Part shown: positions 11,197-21,358 of the stretch, piece after piece
Position numbering within the stretch: position 1 is the first letter of the stretch
Layout of the letters: the number at the start of each line of letters is the position of its first letter
Source: Methylophilaceae bacterium
GTDB taxonomy: Bacteria > Pseudomonadota > Gammaproteobacteria > Burkholderiales > Methylophilaceae
NCBI GenBank assembly: GCA_028355955.1
Contig: JAOMTQ010000003.1
Span: 1 to 64,000, forward strand
Direction of reading: 5' to 3'
Length of the DNA stretch: 64,000 nucleotides
Notes under the pieces: generated by a model
Told to the model about the DNA's origin: nothing
The model's database searches: none
The model's input: the letters and a program-made list of their open reading frames with translations, nothing else
Position numbers and translations under genes: made by a program

Positions 11197-13011
11197 ATGT
11201 TAATAGATAAAATTAAAAGTCCTAAAGATTTAAAAAAGCTTTCGAGAGATGATCTCAAAGATTTAGCAAAAGAAATTCGTGAATTTCTCATTGAAAGTGT
11301 TTTTGAGACGGGTGGTCATCTTTCATCAAATTTAGGAGCTATAGAACTGACACTAGCTATTCACTATGTTTTTGATGCACCAAAAGATAAAATTGTTTGG
11401 GATGTTGGTCATCAAACATATACACATAAAATTATTACTGGCCGAAAAGACATGATGAGTTCCTTACGAAAAAAGGGAGGGCTCTCTGGTTTTCCAAATC
11501 TTAAAGAGAGTGTTTATGATAATTTTGGTACGGGTCATTCAAGTACATCAATTTCTGCCGCGTTTGGTATGAGTGAAGCATTTAAAATTAGTAAGTCTTC
11601 AAATAAAGCCATTGCCGTCATTGGCGATGGAGGTATGACGGGAGGCATGGCTTTCGAAGGTTTAAATAATGCTGGAGCCTCAGATAACGATTTTCTTGTC
11701 ATCCTTAATGATAACGACATGTCAATTTCAAAAAATGTAGGGGCGCTCAATAATTATCTTTCCAAACTACTTTCTGGAAAAATTTATGGCAGTGTCAAGA
11801 AATCTGGTAAGGCAGTTTTTTCAGCCCTTCCACCTGTGCTTGAATTAGCAAGAAAAACAGAGGAGCACGTAAAAGGAATGATGATTCCCGGAACCCTATT
11901 TGAAGAATTTGGTTTCAATTATATTGGTCCTATTGATGGGCATGATATCGATATATTGATTGATACACTTTCAAATATTAAATCTCTAAGTGGTCCTCAG
12001 TTTCTACATATAGCCACAAAAAAAGGATTTGGATTTTCACCAGCTGAATCTGATCCGAATAAATTCCATGGTATTAGTAAAAAAAGTACCGCTACAAAAA
12101 ATATTACTTATACCGAAGTTTTTTCAAATTGGCTTCTAGATGCTGGGAAAAATAATAAACAACTATGTGCCATTACACCAGCAATGGCAGATGGTTCAGG
12201 CTTAACTAAATTTGCTAAAAAATATCCAAAGAGGTTTTTTGATGTAGGAATTGCTGAACAACATGCACTGACCTTCGCTGCTGGCTTAGCATCTAATAAT
12301 ATTAAACCGGTAGTTGCAATTTATTCTTCTTTTTTGCAAAGAGGTTATGATCAATTTATTCACGATGTTGCTCTTCAAAATATTCCAATGCTATTTGCCA
12401 TTGACCGAGCAGGAATTGTTGGAGCTGATGGCCCAACTCATTCAGGAAACTTTGATATATCTTTTTTAAGATGTATTCCTAATATCATACTAATGGCACC
12501 AAGCAATGAAAATGAATGTTATGCCATGCTTGAATTTGGATATAAATACAACGGAGTGTGTGCTGTGAGATATCCACGAGGGAACGGGGTAGGTAAAAAA
12601 ATTAATAAAGGCTTAAGCGATATTAAACTAGGAAAAAGTAAGACTATTATTTCAGGTAAAAAAATTGCTATATTAGCTTTTGGCCCTACTCTTAATACGT
12701 GTATTGATATTGCAAATGATTTAAATGCGACGCTAGTTGACATGAGATTTGTCAAGCCTATTGATGAAAAAGCAATTATTAAACTTACCAAAACTCATAA
12801 ACTTATTGTTACAGTTGAGGATAATACAATCCATGGAGGGGCAGGCTCTGCCACTCTAGAGATTCTAAGCAAGCATAAAATATCAATCTCTACTTTAACG
12901 ATAGGCATTCCTGATAAATTTGTCAATCACGGAACACAAGATGAAATATATATGCAATGTGGTTTGGATAAGAATAGTATCAAGAAGAAAATTGTTATGA
13001 ACTTTAAGTAG
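11197..13011 (+). CDS. dxs: 1-deoxy-D-xylulose-5-phosphate synthase
   Basis: GGHLSSNLGAIELTLAIHYVFD, GDGGMTGGMAFEGLNNAG, VGIAEQHALTFAAGLA; downstream of ispA. Confidence 0.98.
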   Translation: MLIDKIKSPKDLKKLSRDDLKDLAKEIREFLIESVFETGGHLSSNLGAIELTLAIHYVFDAPKDKIVWDVGHQTYTHKIITGRKDMMSSLRKKGGLSGFPNLKESVYDNFGTGHSSTSISAAFGMSEAFKISKSSNKAIAVIGDGGMTGGMAFEGLNNAGASDNDFLVILNDNDMSISKNVGALNNYLSKLLSGKIYGSVKKSGKAVFSALPPVLELARKTEEHVKGMMIPGTLFEEFGFNYIGPIDGHDIDILIDTLSNIKSLSGPQFLHIATKKGFGFSPAESDPNKFHGISKKSTATKNITYTEVFSNWLLDAGKNNKQLCAITPAMADGSGLTKFAKKYPKRFFDVGIAEQHALTFAAGLASNNIKPVVAIYSSFLQRGYDQFIHDVALQNIPMLFAIDRAGIVGADGPTHSGNFDISFLRCIPNIILMAPSNENECYAMLEFGYKYNGVCAVRYPRGNGVGKKINKGLSDIKLGKSKTIISGKKIAILAFGPTLNTCIDIANDLNATLVDMRFVKPIDEKAIIKLTKTHKLIVTVEDNTIHGGAGSATLEILSKHKISISTLTIGIPDKFVNHGTQDEIYMQCGLDKNSIKKKIVMNFK

Positions 13012-13054
13012 TGCTAACATATCAGAGTATTAATAATTATTTTACCTAGAACCC

Positions 13055-13846
13055 ATGAATAGACCTACAACACCAGAATTAATCGAAGATGTTCAAAATA
13101 TAACTGACAAAAGACATCTTGATATCGATCAAGTTGGCATTAAGGCGATAAAACATCCTATTGTTGTAAAAGATAAATCCAGTGGTGCACAACATACAAT
13201 CGCAAACTTTGATATGTACGTGCAACTACCTCATAATTTCAAAGGGACTCATATGTCTCGATTCGTTGAAATTCTTAATGAAAATGAAAAGGAAATATCC
13301 GTTGAATCTTTTGAAGGTATCTTAAGAGCTATGCTCGATAGATTAGAGTCAAAATCCTGCAATCTATATATGAATTTCCCATATTTTATTAATAAGTCTG
13401 CACCTGTATCGAAAGTTGAGAGCTTATTGGATTATGAGGTAACCTTCATAGGTGAAATTAGTGATGGCGAATATAAAAACTCTACAAAAGTGGTAGTACC
13501 TGTAACAAGTCTTTGTCCATGTTCAAAAAGTATTTCGGAATACGGGGCACACAATCAAAGATCGCATGTGACCGTAACTATTCAAGCAAATGAATTTGTT
13601 TGGATAGAAGAAATTATCGAAATTGTTGAAAAACAAGCGTCATGTGAATTGTATGGCCTTCTTAAAAGACCAGATGAAAAATTTGTTACAGAAAAAGCTT
13701 ATGACAATCCAAAATTTGTTGAGGACATGGTTCGAGATATTGCTACTAAGTTAAAAAATGATAAAAGAATTAATTCGTTTGTTGTCGAATCTGAAAATTT
13801 TGAGTCAATACACAACCACTCTGCATACGCTCTCATTAAAAGCTAA
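13055..13846 (+). CDS. folE2: GTP cyclohydrolase FolE2 (type IB)
   Basis: [21 protein letters not shown] signature; [14 protein letters not shown]-terminus. Confidence 0.95.
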   Translation: MNRPTTPELIEDVQNITDKRHLDIDQVGIKAIKHPIVVKDKSSGAQHTIANFDMYVQLPHNFKGTHMSRFVEILNENEKEISVESFEGILRAMLDRLESKSCNLYMNFPYFINKSAPVSKVESLLDYEVTFIGEISDGEYKNSTKVVVPVTSLCPCSKSISEYGAHNQRSHVTVTIQANEFVWIEEIIEIVEKQASCELYGLLKRPDEKFVTEKAYDNPKFVEDMVRDIATKLKNDKRINSFVVESENFESIHNHSAYALIKS

Positions 13847-13847
13847 T

Positions 13848-15011
13848 TTATTTTAACTCAGCTTTAAATTTGGTTTTTAACCCCAATATAAGAACAAAAA
13901 AACCAATAAATGGAAGTATAGATGAAAGCATAAATGTATTTGCCATTCCGCTATACTCAATCATATAGCCACCACCCAGCCCTCCAATTGCACCCCCAAC
14001 TCCGTAAGTAATGCTATTGTATAAAGATTGCCCTCGGGCCTGATGCTCATTGTAAAAGAAGTGAGCGATAAGTTGAATAGATGCAACATGAAAACTACCA
14101 AAAGTGGCTGCATGCATTATTTGAGCAACTACAAGAATTATTATTGAATCTACGTATGCACCTATTAAAAAAAACCTAATAACTGCAAAACCTAGACTTA
14201 TTAAAAGTACCGCCTTTAGAGTAAATTTACTCAATATCTTTGGCATCAGTAAAAAAATTAATATTTCAAATACAACACCCACAGACCAAAGGACGCCAAT
14301 GATAGCTCCAGAGTAACCTTGCTCTTCTAAAAATATTGAGTAAAAGTTATAAAGTAACCCATGTGATGAAACCATCAAAGCACAACTTAAAAGCAACACA
14401 ATTACCTCTCTCTGCTTTAATATTGGCCATATAGACCTTTTATTTCCTTTAATAAAATTTATTTTTTTTTCAGGAAGAATAAAGGCTAAAAAGAAAATCA
14501 CTAATTGCGTTGTTAATAAAGCATATATCAATGATCGCTCTCCATAAGAGTCAATCATGACGCCTAATAATAGCGCCGCAACAATAAATCCAATCGAACC
14601 CCATAATCTTATATGGCTATATTTTGAATCAGCTTTATTCGCTTTTAAGTGAGCCAATGTAAGTGACTCAGCAAGTGGTAACGTTGAGCTTGTAAAAATA
14701 CTCATTGCCATCATAACAATAAAAATATTTATAAAGGTATTTGACCAAAAAATACCCATGAAAACAATAAACCCAAAAAAGGATGATATCTTAATCCACT
14801 TTATATACTCACCAGATCGATCTGCAACCCATCCTAAGATATTAGGAGCAAAAATTCTACTGATCTGAAATAATGAAAGTAAAGCACCAATTTGTAATGC
14901 GTTAAATGAGAGTGACTTTAGATAAATTCCCCAGTAAGGAACAAAAAGGCCCACAAAAAAATAATAGCAAAAATAAAAGCTTGAAAGACGACTATAAAAA
15001 AAAGGGGTCAC
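13848..15011 (-). CDS. MFS transporter (HcaT/nucleoside:H+ symporter-like)
   Basis: About 12 hydrophobic segments; [45 protein letters not shown] matches the MFS_1-like family. Confidence 0.8.
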   Translation of the reverse strand: MTPFFYSRLSSFYFCYYFFVGLFVPYWGIYLKSLSFNALQIGALLSLFQISRIFAPNILGWVADRSGEYIKWIKISSFFGFIVFMGIFWSNTFINIFIVMMAMSIFTSSTLPLAESLTLAHLKANKADSKYSHIRLWGSIGFIVAALLLGVMIDSYGERSLIYALLTTQLVIFFLAFILPEKKINFIKGNKRSIWPILKQREVIVLLLSCALMVSSHGLLYNFYSIFLEEQGYSGAIIGVLWSVGVVFEILIFLLMPKILSKFTLKAVLLISLGFAVIRFFLIGAYVDSIIILVVAQIMHAATFGSFHVASIQLIAHFFYNEHQARGQSLYNSITYGVGGAIGGLGGGYMIEYSGMANTFMLSSILPFIGFFVLILGLKTKFKAELK

Positions 15012-16096
15012 ACTGAAAAAGGATTGTTTCTTTCTACATCAGCATTTTGAGCTCTATCCCTTAAAACATGATCAATAATTACTAAAGAAAGCATTGCTTC
15101 TACGATTGGTACAGCTCTAATTGCGACACATGGATCATGACGCCCAGTCGTTTTCATATCAACCTCATTACCCTCAGTATCAATGGATTGTCTATCTTGG
15201 GGAATGCTTGAGGTAGGTTTAAAGGCAACATTAACCTCAATATCCTGCCCTGTTGATATACCTCCCAATACACCTCCAGCATTATTTGATTTAAAACCCT
15301 TTGAGCTCATTTCATCGCTATGATGAGTACCTTTTTGTTTGATACTTCCAAAGCCAGCTCCAATTTCAACTCCCTTTGTTGCATTAATACTCATCATCGC
15401 TGATGCAATATCTGCATCAAGTCTTGAAAAAACTGGTTCACCTAGGCCTATAGGCATATTTTTAGCACATACAAAGATATTCGCTCCAACAGAATTTTTA
15501 TCTGCTCGAATATTGTTAAGATAAACTTCAAGATCTTTTAAGATTGATTCACTTGGCGAAAAAAAAGGGTTTTTATTAACTAATTCCCAATTTTCAAATG
15601 GAATATCAATTTCACCTAATTGTTTAAGGTGGCCCATAACTTCTATACCTCTATTTTCTTTTAACCACTTCTTAGCGATAGCACCTCCTGCAACTCTAAT
15701 TGCAGTCTCTCTAGCACTTGACCTTCCTCCACCTCTAAAATCACGAATACCGTACTTATTGAGATAGGTAATATCAGCATGTCCCGGTCGAAAAACATCT
15801 TGTATCTTTGAGTAATCTTGACTTCTTTGGTCCTTATTTCTTATAATCAGTCCAATAGGAGCTCCAGTTGTAACTCCCTCAAATACTCCTGATAAAATTT
15901 CAACAACATCGTCTTCTTTTCTTTGGGTAACGAACTTAGAAGTTCCGGGCTTTCTTCTATCTAGATCAATTTGAATATCTAACTCACTGAGCTCCATTCC
16001 CGGAGGACAGCCATCAATCACACCACCAATAGCTGGCCCGTGTGACTCACCAAAGGAAGTTAGAGTGAAGATTTGTCCAAATGTATTTCCTGACAT
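15008..16096 (-). CDS. aroC: chorismate synthase
   Basis: [64 protein letters not shown]. Confidence 0.98.
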   Translation of the reverse strand: MSGNTFGQIFTLTSFGESHGPAIGGVIDGCPPGMELSELDIQIDLDRRKPGTSKFVTQRKEDDVVEILSGVFEGVTTGAPIGLIIRNKDQRSQDYSKIQDVFRPGHADITYLNKYGIRDFRGGGRSSARETAIRVAGGAIAKKWLKENRGIEVMGHLKQLGEIDIPFENWELVNKNPFFSPSESILKDLEVYLNNIRADKNSVGANIFVCAKNMPIGLGEPVFSRLDADIASAMMSINATKGVEIGAGFGSIKQKGTHHSDEMSSKGFKSNNAGGVLGGISTGQDIEVNVAFKPTSSIPQDRQSIDTEGNEVDMKTTGRHDPCVAIRAVPIVEAMLSLVIIDHVLRDRAQNADVERNNPFSV

Positions 16097-16127
16097 AATT
16101 AAAATTAACCTAGTTTATTATTTAATG

Positions 16128-16133
16128 ATTATA
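16128..16133 (-). promoter_or_regulatory. possible -10 element (TATAAT) for aroC
   Basis: TATAAT on the minus strand about 31 bp upstream of aroC; no good -35. Confidence 0.3.
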
Positions 16134-16159
16134 TCATTTGCATCGTACTTAAAAAAAAA

Positions 16160-16693
16160 TTACCTTTCGACAATGGAAAATTCCCCTGGCTTCATATCGT
16201 TGATATTAAATTCACCAATTTCCGTCCTAATTAGACGAAGTGTTGGGTGAGCAATAGTTGCCGTCATTCGCCTCACCTGTCTATTTTTTCCTTCTGAAAT
16301 TTTAATTTCTAGCCATGAAGTAGGTATAAGTTTTCTTTTCCTGATTGGTGGGTTTCTCGACCATATATTTGGATCGTCAATTTTTTTTACTCTTGCAGGC
16401 TTTGTTAACATTCCCTTAATTAATACCCCTTTGCTTAATTTGTCTATGTCATTGTTATTTGGAATATTTTCAACCTGAACTAAATACGTTTTAAAAACAT
16501 TATTGGTAGGACTCGATATTTTATTCTGAAAAGCTCCATTGTCAGTTAAAATAAGAAGACCTTCACTATCAGTATCTAAACGTCCAGCAGGGTAAACATT
16601 TTGATGAGGTATGAAGTCCTTAAGTGTTGAATACTTTTCATGTTTTGAAAACTGACTGATAACACCATAAGGCTTATTAAATAAGATCAACAT
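16160..16693 (-). CDS. RluE-like rRNA large subunit pseudouridine synthase
   Basis: LFNKPYGVISQFS, PAGRLDTDSEGLLILTDNG, ISEGKNRQVRRM, LIRTEIG. Confidence 0.92.
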   Translation of the reverse strand: MLILFNKPYGVISQFSKHEKYSTLKDFIPHQNVYPAGRLDTDSEGLLILTDNGAFQNKISSPTNNVFKTYLVQVENIPNNNDIDKLSKGVLIKGMLTKPARVKKIDDPNIWSRNPPIRKRKLIPTSWLEIKISEGKNRQVRRMTATIAHPTLRLIRTEIGEFNINDMKPGEFSIVER

Positions 16694-16719
16694 AAAATTT
16701 AGAGTAATAAGGAAAAAGA

Positions 16720-17982
16720 ATGGAGAGCAAAATTAATATTCCTCTTGATGGGGAAAAAATAAGTATCAATTCTAACCTAAAATTGAATGTTCCTAATAAT
16801 CCAATTATTCCGTTTATATGTGGAGATGGAATTGGAAGTGATATAACACCTGCAATGCACACCATCGTCGATAGAGCCATCTTAAAGGCATATGGAAATA
16901 ACAAAAAAATTGCTTGGATGGAGGTGTTTGCTGGAGAAAAAGCCACTACCATCTATGGAGAAGGTATATACCTGCCCGATGAGACTATTGATGCATTGAA
17001 ATCATTTGTTGTCTCTATAAAGGGTCCATTAGCTACACCTGTAGGAGGTGGTATTCGCTCGTTAAATGTTACGCTAAGGCAGTCACTTGATTTATACGTA
17101 TGCCTAAGACCTATAAGATATTATCAAGGCGTTCCAAGCCCAGTTAAAAATCCTCAGAATGTGAACATGGTAATTTTTAGAGAGAATACTGAAGATATTT
17201 ATGCTGGAATTGAATATAAAAACTCCTCAGATAAAGCAAAAAAAATTATAGAATTACTCGGTGCGTTTGGCGATAAACACAAAATACGCTTCCCTGATTC
17301 AGCTGCTATTGGAATAAAGCCAGTTTCGAAAGAAGGAAGTCAAAGACTAATTCGTAAAGCTATTGAATACGCAATTAATAATAATCGTAAATCTGTCACA
17401 CTCGTTCATAAAGGCAATATCATGAAATTTACTGAGGGTGGATTTAAAGAATGGGGTTATGAGGTAGCAAAAAACGAATTCAATGCAAAAGTAAATGATC
17501 TTGGTTTTTACGAAATACCAACTAATCAAAAAATAGACGCTATCAACAAAAAAATTATTATTAAAGATATGATTACAGATGCTTTTCTTCAAGAGGTTTT
17601 ACTTAACCCCAAAGATCATGATGTAGTGGCTACTTTGAATCTTAATGGTGATTATGCTTCTGATGCATTAGCAGCACAGGTAGGGGGAATAGGCATTTCA
17701 CCTGGGGCAAACATTTCTGACCGAGCAAGTATATTTGAGGCTACGCATGGAACCGCACCAAATATTGCAGGCAAAAATATAGCAAACCCAAGCTCATTAA
17801 TACTATCAGCACAAATGATGCTCGAATATATTGGATGGACAGAAGCTTCCTACGTAATATCTGGAGCCTTTGAGAAAACTTTAAAAGAAAACAAATTTAC
17901 CATAGACCTGGCATCCCAAATTAAGGGGTGTGAGGCATTATCAACTTCTGACTTTGCAACAGAAATTATTGCAAATATGTAA
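16720..17982 (+). CDS. icd: NADP-dependent isocitrate dehydrogenase
   Basis: [74 protein letters not shown]. Confidence 0.97.
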   Translation: MESKINIPLDGEKISINSNLKLNVPNNPIIPFICGDGIGSDITPAMHTIVDRAILKAYGNNKKIAWMEVFAGEKATTIYGEGIYLPDETIDALKSFVVSIKGPLATPVGGGIRSLNVTLRQSLDLYVCLRPIRYYQGVPSPVKNPQNVNMVIFRENTEDIYAGIEYKNSSDKAKKIIELLGAFGDKHKIRFPDSAAIGIKPVSKEGSQRLIRKAIEYAINNNRKSVTLVHKGNIMKFTEGGFKEWGYEVAKNEFNAKVNDLGFYEIPTNQKIDAINKKIIIKDMITDAFLQEVLLNPKDHDVVATLNLNGDYASDALAAQVGGIGISPGANISDRASIFEATHGTAPNIAGKNIANPSSLILSAQMMLEYIGWTEASYVISGAFEKTLKENKFTIDLASQIKGCEALSTSDFATEIIANM

Positions 17983-18008
17983 AAAAAGGTTCCGAGGAAC
18001 CCTTTGTT
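17982..18008. terminator. bidirectional Rho-independent terminator between icd and the cold-shock gene
   Basis: AAAAAAGGTTCC-GA-GGAACCCTTTG hairpin; on the minus strand the stem is followed by a T7 tract. Confidence 0.8.
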
Positions 18009-18010
18009 TA

Positions 18011-18217
18011 CTAGTCAGCTTTTTGGATATTTGAAGCTTGCTTACCCTTTGGACCTTCAGTTACTTCAAAAGTCACACGAGCACCTTCTTTCAAACTTTT
18101 GTACCCTTCTTCAACGATTGCTGAAAAGTGAGCAAATAAATCATCACCACCATCATCTGGAGTGATAAAACCAAAACCTTTTGAATCATTAAACCATTTT
18201 ACTGTTCCTGTTGCCAT
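18011..18217 (-). CDS. cold-shock domain protein (CspA family)
   Basis: [34 protein letters not shown]. Confidence 0.97.
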   Translation of the reverse strand: MATGTVKWFNDSKGFGFITPDDGGDDLFAHFSAIVEEGYKSLKEGARVTFEVTEGPKGKQASNIQKAD

Positions 18218-18336
18218 TACGATACATCCTTTACAAATTTGGGAGGTCCCTAAAGAATCGCTTACTGTATATATTTGTCGATAGATTGAAAACCTAGAAG
18301 AACGACTGATACGAATAAACCAAACACCTGAACCGA

Positions 18337-18365
18337 ATTTAACTCCTGTGTAGAATAAAAGTCAA
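18337..18365 (-). promoter_or_regulatory. putative sigma70 promoter of the cold-shock gene (TTGACT-N17-TTAAAT)
   Basis: Minus strand: -35 TTGACT 18365-18360, -10 TTAAAT 18342-18337, 17-bp spacer; implies a leader of roughly 110 nt. Confidence 0.5.
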
Positions 18366-18382
18366 GCCATTTTACAAAAAAA

Positions 18383-19081
18383 TTATTCTATATATTTTTT
18401 AATATCCTCATAAGGTAAAGCTCCTTCAATTCTTTTACCGCTGGATACGATGATAGTAGGGGTTGAAGATATACCAAGTTTCTTGGCAAGCTTTAAATTT
18501 GCTTCAATTGGAGTGTCGCAATTACCATCATTTTTAGGAAGTGTATTTTTGAGCATGTAATTATTCCAAGCAATTATTTTATTATCTGAACACCATATTT
18601 TTTTTGACTTATTCATTGCCTCGGGATGAATAGCTAAAGGGTATAAAAATGTATAAATGGTTACATCTTTTAATTTAGATATAGTTTCTTTCTCAAGCTT
18701 TCTACAAAATGGGCAATCTACGTCAGAAAAAACAGCAATTCGACGACTTCCATCACCTCTTTGTTCTTTGATTGCATTTTTGAAAGGTAAGCTGTCAAAA
18801 TCTACTTTATTTAATTCTTCCAGTCTTGCAGAGGTTAGATCTATTTTAGTTTTTGGATCAACTAACCTACCCTCAACAATTAAAAAGTTAAAATCTTCAT
18901 CACTATAAATTATTTGTCCTCCAATAAAAATTTCATAAAGGTCGTTATAATTTGTTTTTTGGATACTTTTAATTGATAACTCAGGATAAGTTTTTTTAAT
19001 AATCTCTCTCAATTCTTTCTCGCCCGACATAACATTTAGATTGATAAAAGTTAAAAAAAATATTAGCGCGATTTTTATCAT
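18383..19081 (-). CDS. dsbC: thiol:disulfide interchange protein DsbC
   Basis: Signal peptide; FSDVDCPFCRKLEKE CxxC thioredoxin motif; GISSTPTIIVSSGKRIEGALP. Confidence 0.92.
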   Translation of the reverse strand: MIKIALIFFLTFINLNVMSGEKELREIIKKTYPELSIKSIQKTNYNDLYEIFIGGQIIYSDEDFNFLIVEGRLVDPKTKIDLTSARLEELNKVDFDSLPFKNAIKEQRGDGSRRIAVFSDVDCPFCRKLEKETISKLKDVTIYTFLYPLAIHPEAMNKSKKIWCSDNKIIAWNNYMLKNTLPKNDGNCDTPIEANLKLAKKLGISSTPTIIVSSGKRIEGALPYEDIKKYIE

Positions 19082-20217
19082 TAAATAGCCTTTTTAATAA
19101 GTTGTTGTTTTAAAAATTTTGATTTGTTGAGCATACTCATTCCTTTTTCAATCATACCAATTACAATAGTTGATTTTTTTGAGAAAATCCAATTAAGGCC
19201 AAAAGTTAAAAACCCCATCTGGCTTACATCTTCCTTTCTCACTCTCTCGTATTTACGTAAAAAACCTTTCAAACCAATATCCATATAATCTTTTTTATCT
19301 ATATTTTTTTCTAGGAAAATAATATCCCTTATGCCTAGATTTAAACCTTGTCCTGCCATAGGATGAATAAAGTGCGCAGCATCTCCAACAAGCAAAACAC
19401 GATCCTTAAAAATACTCTCAACACTGTTCATGAAAAGTGGAAAATATTCTTTCTTTGAAGCAATTTTTATGTCTTTGTAATAATTGCCGATAATCAAATT
19501 TAATTCGTTTTCAATAGATTTATCATCAAGGTTATTAAGTTTTTCAAAAAATTGGTAATCGCATGACCAAACAATTGAAACCAATCCTTTTCTAATCGGT
19601 AGAACTGCTAAAATACTTTCTTTTAAAAAAAATTGAAATGCTTGCTTTTGTATTTCAGACTTAACTTTAAGCTCAAATGATAGAGCTGTCTGCTTAAAAT
19701 CGTGCTTTAATGGATTGATTGCTATTTTTTCCCTTACCATCGAATTAGCACCATCACATGCAATTATGATTGATGCTTTGTGTTCTTCATTGTGGAACTT
19801 TAAAATTACTTGCTCTTGTTCTGTTTTAATCTCAAAATCAGTAGATAATTTTTTGAAATTTTTTTCATTATTAAATGTTTTCTTTATCGCTACATTAAAA
19901 TCTTTTTCATTTACCATATAAGCAAGTGCCGGCTTGTGAACATCTTCTGCATCCAGGGTGACAGAGTTTTTAATAGAGCTATCAAAAATTTTCATACTTT
20001 TAATTTCGCTAAGTGCCTCAAAAAATGATGAGGGAAAGCCAAGTGACCTTAGCCAGTCGACAGAGGAAGGAGATAACGCAAAAGTTCTGTTTTTTATTTT
20101 AAGTGCTTTTGCAAAATGGTTGATTTCAAAACCTTTTGATTTCAACATAAGATGCAGAAGCTCTCCGATTAAACCACCTCCTATGATAATAATTTTATTT
20201 TGAATATCATTCACCAT
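19081..20217 (-). CDS. UbiH/UbiF-family FAD-dependent hydroxylase
   Basis: IIIIGGGLIGELL; ACDGANSMVRE; VLLVGDAAHFIHPMAGQGLNLGIRD. Confidence 0.9.
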   Translation of the reverse strand: MVNDIQNKIIIIGGGLIGELLHLMLKSKGFEINHFAKALKIKNRTFALSPSSVDWLRSLGFPSSFFEALSEIKSMKIFDSSIKNSVTLDAEDVHKPALAYMVNEKDFNVAIKKTFNNEKNFKKLSTDFEIKTEQEQVILKFHNEEHKASIIIACDGANSMVREKIAINPLKHDFKQTALSFELKVKSEIQKQAFQFFLKESILAVLPIRKGLVSIVWSCDYQFFEKLNNLDDKSIENELNLIIGNYYKDIKIASKKEYFPLFMNSVESIFKDRVLLVGDAAHFIHPMAGQGLNLGIRDIIFLEKNIDKKDYMDIGLKGFLRKYERVRKEDVSQMGFLTFGLNWIFSKKSTIVIGMIEKGMSMLNKSKFLKQQLIKKAI

Positions 20218-21358
20218 AACTCATCTTTTTAACAAATGATTGCTTGATAGGTCTTGCAATATCTAATAAAGAAAGTGCATAACCTCTAATTTTTTTTAGC
20301 CCTACTAGGTCATTCGAAAAGCTTTTTACGAGCATTTCAGTGAAGTTAAGTATTTTTTTCCGCTCACTTGCTCTTGAGTGTTTATATTCATCAAGCAGAG
20401 CTTCTAAGTTTTTTATCTTTGAGTGATCTATTAAAGACTGATTAAGCTTGTAAGCATCCCTTAAACCAGTATTTAAACCCTGCCCAGCAACGGGATGCAT
20501 AGTCTGTGATGCATTCCCGAGAGCGACAATATTTGAATGCATTACTTCCACACATGTTTGTTTTAAGCCAAATGAGATTCTTTTATCACACTCTAAAAAG
20601 TTACCAACTCTGTCGCCAAAGCTTTCATGAAGCTGTGATAAAAAACTTTCTTGATTCAATTTTTCAAGCTTTTCAATAAATTTGCTTGGCCCAGTCCAAA
20701 CTAATGAGAATTTATCGTCTTTATTAGGTAGCAAGGCAATAGGTCCATTAGAGGTGAATCTTTCGTAGGCGATATTACGATGGGGCATTTCAGTCAAGAC
20801 TTTAGTTACAATCGCAGTATGATCGAAGTGTTTTATTTTTTTATTTAGCTCCAGCCCTTCAATTTTTTCGGCAGCCCCATCAGCCAAGATAACAAATTCA
20901 CTTTTCAAATTTTTTATTTTGTTGTTAGTTTCCAATGAAAGATTGAGCATAGATTTTTCACCCATACATTTAGTAACCTTTGTTTCATAAAATGTCTTAA
21001 CGTTGCTTATGCATTCTATCTCTTGTTGCAGGACCGCCATTAGATGACCGTAGGAAACAATATATCCTAATGATTCTTCATTGAATTCTCCAGCATCCAA
21101 TAAAGTCCTACCAAAAGAACCAACCTGACTTGTATGTATTTTCTCTATCTTAGTTGTGTCTTTCTCTAATCGATCCCAAATTCCAATTTCCTCCAAAATA
21201 AGTCGGCTTCCATTTGAAAGTGCGAGTGCTTTATTGTCTTGGTTACTCGAGCCACGAATTTTAGATTCAAAAATTTGAATTTTACCTTTATTAGCATGGT
21301 TTAATATTGCAAATATCAAACCAACTGGCCCACCACCAATAATTGCACAATCAGGCAT
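20207..21358 (-). CDS. UbiH/UbiF-family FAD-dependent hydroxylase (second paralogue)
   Basis: MPDCAIIGGGPVGLIFAI; LADGAAEKIEG; LGNASQTMHPVAGQGLNTGLRDA. The track extends upstream to 21382. Confidence 0.9.
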   Translation of the reverse strand: MPDCAIIGGGPVGLIFAILNHANKGKIQIFESKIRGSSNQDNKALALSNGSRLILEEIGIWDRLEKDTTKIEKIHTSQVGSFGRTLLDAGEFNEESLGYIVSYGHLMAVLQQEIECISNVKTFYETKVTKCMGEKSMLNLSLETNNKIKNLKSEFVILADGAAEKIEGLELNKKIKHFDHTAIVTKVLTEMPHRNIAYERFTSNGPIALLPNKDDKFSLVWTGPSKFIEKLEKLNQESFLSQLHESFGDRVGNFLECDKRISFGLKQTCVEVMHSNIVALGNASQTMHPVAGQGLNTGLRDAYKLNQSLIDHSKIKNLEALLDEYKHSRASERKKILNFTEMLVKSFSNDLVGLKKIRGYALSLLDIARPIKQSFVKKMSYGE

